Source: Spirochaetia bacterium (GTDB taxonomy: Bacteria > Spirochaetota > Spirochaetia > Treponematales > Breznakiellaceae). Taken from it: 5,034 nucleotides of DNA. The DNA lies in NCBI GenBank assembly GCA_025997615.1, contig BNUV01000129.1, positions 1-5,034 on the forward strand, written 5' to 3'. Each line of letters starts with the position of its first letter. The stretch's first letter is position 1. Positions 1 through 5,034 of the stretch are shown here, piece by piece. A model generated the notes under the pieces. It was not told where the DNA came from. It saw nothing but the letters and a program-made list of their open reading frames with translations, and did not search any database. A program made the translations under genes and the position numbers.

Positions 1-2
1 TT

Positions 3-113
3 AGACTTTTACGTTCAACCCAAACAGACCAGAAGCGAAGTACCAGACGAAAACAATTCAAGGCGGCGCTCAATCAAGATTTCCTTCATGACGTTTTATT
101 TGGCAAATGTTAA
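3..113 (+). CDS. Possible C-terminal tail of an upstream gene (partial)
   Basis: The frame is open from the left edge and stops at TAA 111-113. It would encode about 36 residues, rich in Arg, Lys and Gln at first and ending in LNQDFLHDVLFGKC. I do not recognise a family. Another + frame is also open from the edge (stop at 139-141), so the choice of frame is weak and rests mainly on the more protein-like end of this one. The stretch is less GC-rich than the genes that follow, so it may be non-coding. Confidence 0.2.
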   Translation, partial: RLLRSTQTDQKRSTRRKQFKAALNQDFLHDVLFGKC

Positions 114-173
114 ATGCTTTTGCCCTGGGATATTTCAATAGCATTTATGATTTTAGGGAGATATATTGGACTT

Positions 174-1046
174 ATGAGTAAACCAACGACTCCGGATAAA
201 GAAGACCTCCGTTCTCTGGCATTGGCGGCGGGGTTTTTCCGCGTGAGTTTTCTCTCGCCCTTTGTTTCGGTTAATACACAGGGCGCGCCCTCGTTGTTGA
301 CGGCGGCGTTGGTTTACGGGAATTGTTTTAGCGATGAACTTTCCCCGGGGAGCGGCCCTGACTTGCCCCGGGCTTTTATCGCCCCCTTTGCCCGGCGGAA
401 CTATTACCGGGAAGCGGTGAAAAGGCTCCAGGGGCTGTCCAAAGAATTCCGTTCAAAGTTTGGGGGGGAAAAATCCGATTTCAGGATTTTATGCAATTCG
501 CCGGTACCGGAGAAGCCTTTGGCCGCCGCTTCGGGACTGGGGGCCCTGGGCCGCAACGGTTTAATCCTCACCAAAGAGGCGGGGTCGCTATTTATCATCG
601 CCGCCATGACGCTGCCCTGGGAATTGCCCGGTGACGATGCCACCCCGGAGGGCTTTCCCCTCTGTTCGCTCTGCGATCCCTTACACCCGCCCTGTGCCGC
701 CTCTTGCCCCACAGGGGCGGTTCGGGGAGACGGAACGCTGACCCTGTCGAAGTGCATCCAGTGGTACGCTTCGGGACACGGTGATGTACCGGAGGAGGTC
801 AGGCGCTGGTGGGGAAAAAGGCTCTACGGCTGTACGGAATGTCAGGATGCCTGTGTGTGGAACCGGCAAATAATCAAGGGCGTTGAAACCGCCGAGGGGC
901 CGCTGCCCGCTTTTTTTGATCCGCAGGAATTACTGGATATGGATGACGAGAGCCTTAAAAAAAGGTTTCGGGGTACCGCTCTGGGGCTTTCCTGGCTGGG
1001 ACCGGCGGTAATCAAAGGTAATGCAAGCCGGGTGTTACACCTGTAA
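174..1046 (+). CDS. QueG-like iron-sulfur protein (epoxyqueuosine reductase family, short and divergent)
   Basis: A 290-residue cytoplasmic protein related to QueG, the cobalamin- and 4Fe-4S-dependent enzyme that reduces epoxyqueuosine to queuosine in tRNA. Residues about 1-150 resemble the DUF1730/cobalamin region (FARRNYYREAVKRL, then PEKPLAAASGLGALGRNGL). Residues 164-231 hold eight cysteines for two clusters: C164, C167, C174, C178 followed by P, then C194, then C220-x2-C223-x3-C227 before VWNR, as in QueG. Differences are clear. The family is usually about 340-380 residues, and the missing part lies near the N terminus. The first cysteine motif has six residues rather than two between its second and third Cys. 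The Asp of the usual 'DSAP-LER' segment aligns with Cys107. Epoxyqueuosine reduction is therefore not assured; it may be a paralogue with another substrate. The start at 174 gives a QueG-like N terminus. AGGGAG at 155-160 is a rather distant ribosome site (13 nt). The earlier ATG at 114 would add 20 hydrophobic residues atypical of the family. Confidence 0.8.
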   Translation: MSKPTTPDKEDLRSLALAAGFFRVSFLSPFVSVNTQGAPSLLTAALVYGNCFSDELSPGSGPDLPRAFIAPFARRNYYREAVKRLQGLSKEFRSKFGGEKSDFRILCNSPVPEKPLAAASGLGALGRNGLILTKEAGSLFIIAAMTLPWELPGDDATPEGFPLCSLCDPLHPPCAASCPTGAVRGDGTLTLSKCIQWYASGHGDVPEEVRRWWGKRLYGCTECQDACVWNRQIIKGVETAEGPLPAFFDPQELLDMDDESLKKRFRGTALGLSWLGPAVIKGNASRVLHL

Positions 1047-1063
1047 GGCCCGGTTTGCATTAC
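1018..1063. terminator. Long hairpin between converging genes, possible bidirectional terminator
   Basis: GTAATGCAAGCCGGG (1018-1032) pairs with CCCGGTTTGCATTAC (1049-1063) over 15 positions with a single G-T pair. The inner TTAC (1035-1038) can pair with GTAA (1043-1046), closing a four-base loop. The left arm and loop lie in the last codons of the QueG-like gene, whose stop codon is in the inner stem. The lipoprotein gene ends 10 bases away on the other strand. A run of T lies at 1077-1082, not directly after the stem, so it is not a textbook intrinsic terminator in either direction. Its position between two 3' ends suggests termination or mRNA 3'-end protection. Confidence 0.5.
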
Positions 1064-1073
1064 GCCAACACTC

Positions 1074-1661
1074 TTATTTTTTCTTGGACAAAGTCTGGGT
1101 AGCGTCGGCAATACGGCCGTTGATACCGCCCAGGGTTGACCGGACCGATTGGGCCTTGTCGGAAGCGTCTTTGTAATTATTGGCGGTAAGACTTGCCTGG
1201 GCCTCCCCGGCGGTGCGTTTTGCCCCGTCAAAATCCCGGTCAATACCATCAAAATCCAGGTTGAGATTCTTTACCTGTTTGGCGGCCTTAATCGTATTTT
1301 CAGTATCCGCCAGAGGACCCCGAAGGCCGTCAACCAGCCGGGACGCCTCCTGCCGGGCCTGAGCCGCCCCCGCCTTGCCATCGCTGATGGCTTTTTCAGC
1401 GGCGCTTACCGCCTCGGCGGCCAGGGTTTTTGCAGAATCGTACTTCTTGGAATCCGCTTCAGACTGCATACGGTTCAGAGCGTCACGGGCCCGAACCAGA
1501 GAGGCGCTGGCATAGGCCCTGGCATCGGCATCGTTTTCAGCCCGGGTAACCGCCAGCTTGGCGGCTTCCATTTCTTCTGCCGGCGGCTTGGCGCAGCCTC
1601 CCATCAGCAAGGTCAGGGCCAAAATCCCCGGAAGAATCCTATATAAACGAAAATTTCTCAT
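1074..1661 (-). CDS. Alanine-rich lipoprotein, DUF4398-like
   Basis: A predicted 195-residue lipoprotein. The N terminus has a basic start (MRNFRLYR), a hydrophobic core (ILPGILALTLL) and the lipobox MGGC. Cys23 would be the lipidated first residue of the mature protein, anchoring it to a membrane. The rest is almost wholly helical, rich in Ala, Lys, Asp and Glu. It fits the DUF4398 pattern of small lipoproteins, with repeated helices of the type AxxAxxAL and KYDSAKTLAAEAVSAAEKA. A second, similar helical stretch (NNYKDASDKAQSV) lies near the C terminus, which ends in three lysines. No catalytic motif is visible. A structural or envelope-associated role is inference. The start at 1661 is chosen because AAGGAG (1672-1677) lies 10 nt upstream. 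The ATG three codons earlier (1670) would sit only one base from that site. The gene converges on the QueG-like gene and diverges from the CHASE2 gene. Confidence 0.82.
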   Translation of the reverse strand: MRNFRLYRILPGILALTLLMGGCAKPPAEEMEAAKLAVTRAENDADARAYASASLVRARDALNRMQSEADSKKYDSAKTLAAEAVSAAEKAISDGKAGAAQARQEASRLVDGLRGPLADTENTIKAAKQVKNLNLDFDGIDRDFDGAKRTAGEAQASLTANNYKDASDKAQSVRSTLGGINGRIADATQTLSKKK

Positions 1662-1671
1662 ATCCAACATT

Positions 1672-1677
1672 CTCCTT
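1672..1677 (-). promoter_or_regulatory. Ribosome binding site of the lipoprotein gene
   Basis: AAGGAG read on the minus strand. It is too close to the ATG at 1670 (one base) but usable for the ATG at 1661 (10 bases), which decides the start in favour of 1661. Confidence 0.6.
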
Positions 1678-1698
1678 CATGTAAACTTTCTGTAACAA

Positions 1699-1727
1699 GA
1701 TATACTAAAATATCGGAATAAATTCAA
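1699..1727 (-). promoter_or_regulatory. Candidate sigma70-type promoter of the lipoprotein gene
   Basis: On the minus strand TTGAAT (1722-1727, -35) and TATATC (1699-1704, -10) are separated by exactly 17 bases. Each matches the consensus at four of six positions. Transcription would begin near 1692, leaving a leader of about 30 bases that contains the ribosome binding site. The AT-rich setting and spacing are supportive, but the match is moderate. Confidence 0.45.
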
Positions 1728-1731
1728 TATT

Positions 1732-1741
1732 TCCCCGGGGA
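1732..1741. promoter_or_regulatory. Palindrome in the divergent intergenic region, possible operator
   Basis: TCCCCGGGGA is a perfect 10-bp palindrome and the only GC-rich block in the otherwise AT-rich 109-bp gap (1671-1779) between the two divergent genes. It lies just upstream of the candidate -35 box of the lipoprotein promoter and is flanked by AATATT on both sides (1726-1731 and 1749-1754). A regulator site is possible. A convincing promoter for the + strand gene is not visible. TATACT at 1701-1706 is a fair -10 but lacks a good -35. Confidence 0.25.
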
Positions 1742-1779
1742 TTTTGCGAATATTATCAAAATAAACCGAAAATAAAGTC

Positions 1780-4113
1780 ATGGCGGCGTATATTTCCCCA
1801 AAAAGCTCCTGGTTAGGCCTGCTTGTCTCGTTCTGTGCGGCCGGTTTAGCCGCATTAGCGCTGAACTTCTTTCTGGCCGGGCCCCGTCTTGGCCCCTGGT
1901 ATGATATTCTCCTCAAATACCGTTCCCCGCCGCCGGTGTCCCATGAATTATTATTGATTGAACCGGAAGATGCCATCGTCGATCCTTCGAGCCTGGCCTC
2001 GGCGCTTATCACCATGACGGAACTGGATGCGGCCTCTTTTGTGGTCCAGATTCCGGTGCTGGGGATAGCCTCTGAAAATGAAAGCGGGGAAAAGATCCTC
2101 CCCCGGATTGATGAGGAATTCGCGCTTTTAAGCCGGAATATACGGAATTTGTTTGATGCCATCAGGGTGGGCTCCATTGCCCCCACCGAATCGGGCCGCT
2201 ATGTGCAGGAGCTGGTGGATTTGACCGAAGGGGGAAAAGACCGGTTGACGGCGGCCTTCACCGGAGGTCAGGGAGAGGCCATGATCCGTTTTGAGCAATC
2301 CGCCCGGGCTTTCGGCCGCCTTCTCCGGGCCGGGGACCTCCGTCTGGGGGATGCTGGGGAAGAAAACGGTCTCTATTCCCGGGTAGAAATCGCCGGAGAC
2401 GGTAAATTTCGCCGCATAGCGCCGGTTATTTACGATGATGAAGGGAAAATTGCCGCCGCCCATATCATCTATAGCCTTTTCCGGGGCCGCTTCCCCGGTT
2501 TCGGCATGGAAGATTCTTCAGATATTCCGGTACTGATAAATACCGCCGCTGCAGGGAGGAAAACAGCCATCCCCCTGGACAAAGAAGGCTCCCTGTTAAT
2601 AGAAGTTCCCCGGGGCGAAACGGATTTCAGGCATATCCCCTTGAGTCTGTTCCTGGAATACGAGAATGAGGACCGGAGCTTGAGGCAGCTTTTGGAAGAG
2701 GGGGAAAAAAAGGGCATTTATCAGACGCTGGAGCCGGAAAAATATCCCCCCTTTCTTTATGATTACGCCGAGCTCCTGCGGGAAGATATGCTTTCCGATT
2801 CTCAGCCGGGGAAAAAGCCCCGGTGGCTCAAGGCCCGGCACGATTATCTGGAAAGTGTTGACGATTTTCTCTCCGGCCCGGCGGAAACGGCTCTGGTCAA
2901 CGGTTATGAAGAGCTTATCGCCTCCGGGGAGTTAACCGAGGCCGGTATAGACCGGTTGACGGGCCTGCGGGACGAGCTTATCACCCTTTTCCGGGGTCTC
3001 CGTCTTCAGCACCGCAAATTTTTGGATACCAGGGACCTTCTGGAGAGGGAAATTTCCTCGGCCCTCTGTATCATGGGGCCGCCTTCGGACCGGAAACTCT
3101 CCGATGCAGAAATTTCAGGCGTTTTTGCCAACGCCCTCCTCTCAGGCAGAATCCTCATCCCGGAAAATTGCCGCTTCATTCTTCTTTTTTCCCTGGGCAG
3201 CGCTTTAATCTGCCTCCTCTGTGTCCGCCGCCGGAGCTTTTTTGTCACGCTGATTGTAGGGCTTCCCCTCACGGCCCTGGTTCTGGGGGGATTTTCCCTG
3301 CGCTTTGTGATTTCCGGCATCTGGCTGGACCCGCTGATCCCCGGCGCCGCCGCCGCCGCCGCTTTCTTTGCCTCGTCCCTCTGGGCGCTGGCGGCAAAGG
3401 GCCGTCACAAACAGCGTTTCCGCCTGGCCTATAAGCCTTTTGTGGGGGATCAAATGCTGCAGAGCATCCTCCGCGCCGGGAAACCCCTGCCCGGTGATTT
3501 AACGGTCTCTAAGGCCGTTATTGTGGCGGTGCGGAATTCTGCCCTGACAAGCCGGGAGGACCGGGAACCGCCGCAGGACTCCGCTGCCGCCGCCGGGGCC
3601 TTCCGTGAAACCGTGTCCCGGCTTTTCTGCGATGCCGGGGCGGTCATTGTCGGAAGCGGTGGGGACACGGTGCTGGCCGCCTTTGGCTCCCCCCTGGAAG
3701 CGGGGAAAAAAGCCAAGACCCTCGGGGTCAAGACCCTCGGGGTCAAGACCCTCGGGGCCAAGACCCCGGGGCTTAAAGCTGCGGTAAGGGCGATGGAATT
3801 TGCAGCCCGTCAAAAAAGCGGCGCCGACATCCCCGATACCGGCGCCTGGCACTTCGGCATAGCCGGGGGTGAATGTGCCTTTATCTGGTCCGCCCTCTCA
3901 GGCTACTGCGCCTATGGCCGTCCCGCCGCCCGGGCCCGGCTTCTGGCAGGCCTCGGTTCAAGGTACAAGGCCCGGATCCTCGTTTCCCAGTCCGCCGCCG
4001 GGGAAAGCCCCGGACCGGAGTTCCGCAAGCGCGATACCCTGGGCAGCAAAGACGAGGGGATAGGAGAAGTGTTTTACGAGCTTAACCAAAGAGATGGGTC
4101 GCCCTACCCCTGA
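1780..4113 (+). CDS. CHASE2 sensor protein with degenerate class III adenylate/guanylate cyclase domain
   Basis: A 777-residue membrane protein. One N-terminal helix (about 11-33) leads to a large extracytoplasmic CHASE2 region (about 34-464). Family marks there are WYD at 40-42, the Arg-rich strand GKFRRIAP (208-215), IPLDKEG before about 285, and CIMGPP near 430-435 followed by FANALLSGR. Three closely spaced helices follow (about 466-482, 486-511, 517-539). The C-terminal part, about 551-755, resembles a class III nucleotide cyclase: GGDTVLAAFGSP keeps the second metal-binding Asp (D629). The first metal-binding Asp aligns with Arg585 (VIVAVRNSALT). The usual G-D-x-V-N-x-A-x-R motif reads GRPAARARL (713-721), without the Asp or the Asn. 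It is therefore probably not a working cyclase and may act as a ligand-sensing or regulatory pseudoenzyme, or as a partner for another cyclase. Helical inserts interrupt CHASE2 at about 110-190 and 294-425. The ATG at 1780 has no clear Shine-Dalgarno site, and an in-frame stop lies at 1762-1764, so no longer start fits. Confidence 0.85.
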   Translation: MAAYISPKSSWLGLLVSFCAAGLAALALNFFLAGPRLGPWYDILLKYRSPPPVSHELLLIEPEDAIVDPSSLASALITMTELDAASFVVQIPVLGIASENESGEKILPRIDEEFALLSRNIRNLFDAIRVGSIAPTESGRYVQELVDLTEGGKDRLTAAFTGGQGEAMIRFEQSARAFGRLLRAGDLRLGDAGEENGLYSRVEIAGDGKFRRIAPVIYDDEGKIAAAHIIYSLFRGRFPGFGMEDSSDIPVLINTAAAGRKTAIPLDKEGSLLIEVPRGETDFRHIPLSLFLEYENEDRSLRQLLEEGEKKGIYQTLEPEKYPPFLYDYAELLREDMLSDSQPGKKPRWLKARHDYLESVDDFLSGPAETALVNGYEELIASGELTEAGIDRLTGLRDELITLFRGLRLQHRKFLDTRDLLEREISSALCIMGPPSDRKLSDAEISGVFANALLSGRILIPENCRFILLFSLGSALICLLCVRRRSFFVTLIVGLPLTALVLGGFSLRFVISGIWLDPLIPGAAAAAAFFASSLWALAAKGRHKQRFRLAYKPFVGDQMLQSILRAGKPLPGDLTVSKAVIVAVRNSALTSREDREPPQDSAAAAGAFRETVSRLFCDAGAVIVGSGGDTVLAAFGSPLEAGKKAKTLGVKTLGVKTLGAKTPGLKAAVRAMEFAARQKSGADIPDTGAWHFGIAGGECAFIWSALSGYCAYGRPAARARLLAGLGSRYKARILVSQSAAGESPGPEFRKRDTLGSKDEGIGEVFYELNQRDGSPYP
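2221..2250 (+). repeat. Internal repeat, copy 1, in the CHASE2 gene
   Basis: Encodes LTEGGKDRLT (residues 148-157). It matches the second copy at 2932-2961 in 8 of 10 residues and 24 of 30 bases, including a 12-base identity (GACCGGTTGACG). It lies in the first helical insert of the sensor region, preceded by YVQELV. Confidence 0.55.
2932..2961 (+). repeat. Internal repeat, copy 2, in the CHASE2 gene
   Basis: Encodes LTEAGIDRLT (residues 385-394), preceded by YEELIASGE, compared with YVQELVD before copy 1. It lies in the second, larger helical insert (about 294-425), just before the strand that returns to the CHASE2 core. Confidence 0.55.
3712..3771 (+). repeat. Four-unit 15-bp in-frame tandem repeat
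   Basis: Units at 3712-3726, 3727-3741, 3742-3756 and 3757-3771. The second and third are identical (GTCAAGACCCTCGGG). The first differs at one base and the last at a few. They encode AKTLG, VKTLG, VKTLG and AKTPG (residues 645-664). The array sits between the GGDTVLAAFGSP hairpin and the following helix (LKAAVRAMEFAARQ) of the cyclase-like domain. Removing it would leave a normal-looking spacing, so it appears to be an expansion. Copy number changes keep the reading frame. Confidence 0.95.
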
Positions 4114-4948
4114 CCCCCGGCTTGGTGATAAAGCATCTTCCTTCCATCGGGTCCGTAAAGCCTTCCCCTGATGAAGTGATTAAAAGATCGTCCAAATTTT
4201 CTCCCACGAAGGCGCAGGAAGACACATTGGTTGCGGGAACTTTTATCTCCGCCAGGATCTCTGCGGTGGCGGGATCACAGCGGATAACTTTGCCCCCGCC
4301 CCAGAGGGCAATCCAAAGTTTGTCTTCTTCATCAATGGTCATGCCGTCGGGGAAGCCTGCGGAAGCAGCCCCTGAAAAAGTTATGATCCTTCTCCGGTTC
4401 GAGATTTTTCCTTCTTCCAAATTAAAGTCGAAGGCGTCGGTGGCCCGTTCTGCGGTATCGGTGAAATACATGGTTTTTCCGTCGGATGACCACGCAAGGC
4501 CGTTGGAAACCTTAACCCCGCCCTGCATGGGCCGGCAGGAACCGTCACTGTCCAAACGGAGAAGAAAACCCGGAGGCACATTCTGAAAAAGGGCTATGGT
4601 GCCGAACCAAAAGCGCCCCGCCGGATCGCATTTGCCGTCGTTGATCCGCAGATTGTCCCGCAGTTCAGGGGGCCTGGCGAACAGGCTTATACCGGTTTCA
4701 TCACAATGGTAAAGGCCGGTACTCATGGCTGCCAGAAATCCCCCCTGCCGGGCCGGAACCGCCGCCCCCAGATATTGTCCGGTTTGAATTTCCTTGAGGT
4801 TTTTGGTTTTATCGTCATAAAGAAAAAGAGAACCGGTCTTGATATCCACCCAAAACATACGGCCGCTGCGGGAATCGTAACCGGGGCCTTCGCTCAGGAT
4901 AAAACGCCGCTCCAGAAGGCTCTCGCAGAGAATCGTTTTTTCAGACAT
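4082..4948 (-). CDS. SMP-30/gluconolactonase/regucalcin family sugar lactonase
   Basis: A 288-residue cytoplasmic six-bladed beta-propeller that is predicted to hydrolyse an aldonolactone to the open sugar acid using a divalent metal ion. The metal ligands expected from human SMP30 are all present: Glu20 in SEGPGYD, Asn149 in VSNGLAWS and Asp201 in FPDGMTID. The substrate-side residues Arg101 and Asn103 in RINDGKCDPAGRFWFGT are also present. Long stretches such as DAFDFN-EEGKISNRR and DKLWIALWGGGKVIRCDP follow human regucalcin closely. The length is normal and there is no signal peptide. The Glu that human SMP30 has shortly after FxGT is not evident here. The exact sugar is not readable from the sequence. 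The start is well fixed by GGGAGGT at 4956-4962, seven bases upstream. The gene follows the dehydrogenase at 4972 by 23 bases and is likely co-transcribed with it. Its last ten codons and stop overlap the end of the opposing CHASE2 gene. Confidence 0.93.
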   Translation of the reverse strand: MSEKTILCESLLERRFILSEGPGYDSRSGRMFWVDIKTGSLFLYDDKTKNLKEIQTGQYLGAAVPARQGGFLAAMSTGLYHCDETGISLFARPPELRDNLRINDGKCDPAGRFWFGTIALFQNVPPGFLLRLDSDGSCRPMQGGVKVSNGLAWSSDGKTMYFTDTAERATDAFDFNLEEGKISNRRRIITFSGAASAGFPDGMTIDEEDKLWIALWGGGKVIRCDPATAEILAEIKVPATNVSSCAFVGENLDDLLITSSGEGFTDPMEGRCFITKPGVRGRATHLFG

Positions 4949-4955
4949 TGGCTAT

Positions 4956-4962
4956 ACCTCCC
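4956..4962 (-). promoter_or_regulatory. Strong ribosome binding site of the lactonase gene
   Basis: GGGAGGT on the minus strand, seven bases before the ATG at 4948. It falls inside the 23-base gap after the dehydrogenase stop codon. The gap is too short for a separate promoter, which supports an operon. Confidence 0.8.
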
Positions 4963-4971
4963 ATACACGAA

Positions 4972-5034
4972 TCACGGAGAATGGAATCCGCCGGTCACCG
5001 CCATATCCGCACCGGTAACCAGATCGGAAGCGCA
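4972..5034 (-). CDS. Short-chain dehydrogenase/reductase, C-terminal end only (partial)
   Basis: The last 20 codons and the TGA stop of a gene that runs off the right edge. The translation reads CASDLVTGADMAVTGGFHSP, matching the typical SDR ending 'SDxxxxVTGxxxxVDGGF' of NAD(P)-dependent oxidoreductases, which follows the cofactor-binding Rossmann core. The usual VDGG reads VTGG here. The active-site Tyr and Lys lie outside the window. Because it directly precedes a sugar lactonase, a sugar or polyol dehydrogenase role is likely. The substrate is unknown. Confidence 0.8.
   Translation of the reverse strand, partial: CASDLVTGADMAVTGGFHSP

Noticed and set aside
1..57. Minus-strand gene end beginning with TAA at 1-3
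   Set aside because: The frame meets another stop at 58-60 and has no ATG, GTG or TTG start with a ribosome site.
114..173. N-terminal extension of the QueG-like gene from the ATG at 114
   Set aside because: It adds 20 hydrophobic residues unlike QueG proteins and has no ribosome site upstream; the ATG at 174 gives a normal family start.
842..1252. Minus-strand open frame spanning the junction of the QueG-like and lipoprotein genes
   Set aside because: It covers the ends of two well-supported genes and has an Arg/Pro/Ser-rich, family-less translation typical of a shadow frame.
1149..1646. 165-codon open frame antisense to the lipoprotein gene
   Set aside because: It has no recognisable domain and mirrors the alanine-rich GC-rich codons of the lipoprotein, whose signal peptide, lipobox and ribosome site are convincing.
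1699..1714. Inverted repeat GATAT-N6-ATATC as an operator
   Set aside because: The five-base AT-rich arms are easily expected by chance in this AT-rich gap and overlap the candidate -10 box.
3712..3771. CRISPR-like or mobile-element repeat
   Set aside because: The units are directly adjacent with no spacers and lie in frame inside a coding domain.
3499..3852. Minus-strand open frame with repeated GLDPE units
   Set aside because: The repeats only reflect the 15-bp tandem repeat of the + strand CHASE2 gene; nothing else supports it.
4096..4116. Small hairpin GGGTC/GACCC as terminator of the converging genes
   Set aside because: The five-base stem has an 11-base loop and no T tract on either side.

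Overview
The window looks like a piece of a GC-rich spirochaete chromosome, most likely a Treponema-type bacterium such as those of termite guts. This rests on three things: a CHASE2 sensor joined to a class III cyclase-type domain, an alanine-rich DUF4398-like lipoprotein with a relaxed lipobox, and the overall gene mix. The assignment is by family resemblance, not a database search. No mobile element, CRISPR array, tRNA or rRNA is visible, and coding density is high with no gene-free stretch over 300 bases.

Layout from left to right: (1) 1-173 holds a possible tail of an upstream gene (low confidence) and the leader of the next gene. (2) 174-1046 (+) is a short, divergent QueG-like iron-sulfur protein, the epoxyqueuosine reductase family. 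(3) 1018-1063 is a long, nearly perfect hairpin at the junction of two converging genes. (4) 1074-1661 (-) is a small lipoprotein with its own plausible sigma70-type promoter. (5) 1671-1779 is an AT-rich divergent promoter region. (6) 1780-4113 (+) is a 777-residue membrane protein: an extracytoplasmic CHASE2 sensor, three transmembrane helices, then a cytoplasmic class III adenylate/guanylate cyclase-like domain that has lost key catalytic residues. (7) 4082-4948 (-) is an SMP-30/regucalcin-type sugar lactonase whose end overlaps the end of the cyclase-like gene by 32 bases. (8) 4972-5034 (-) is the last 20 codons of a short-chain dehydrogenase, immediately upstream of the lactonase and probably in the same operon.

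The dehydrogenase and lactonase make a coherent pair: oxidation of a sugar to a lactone, then hydrolysis to the aldonic acid. The other genes show no obvious shared pathway. The most interesting object is the CHASE2 protein. Its cyclase-like domain looks like a pseudoenzyme, it carries a four-unit 15-bp in-frame tandem repeat inside that domain, and its sensor region contains extra helical segments that share a duplicated motif.
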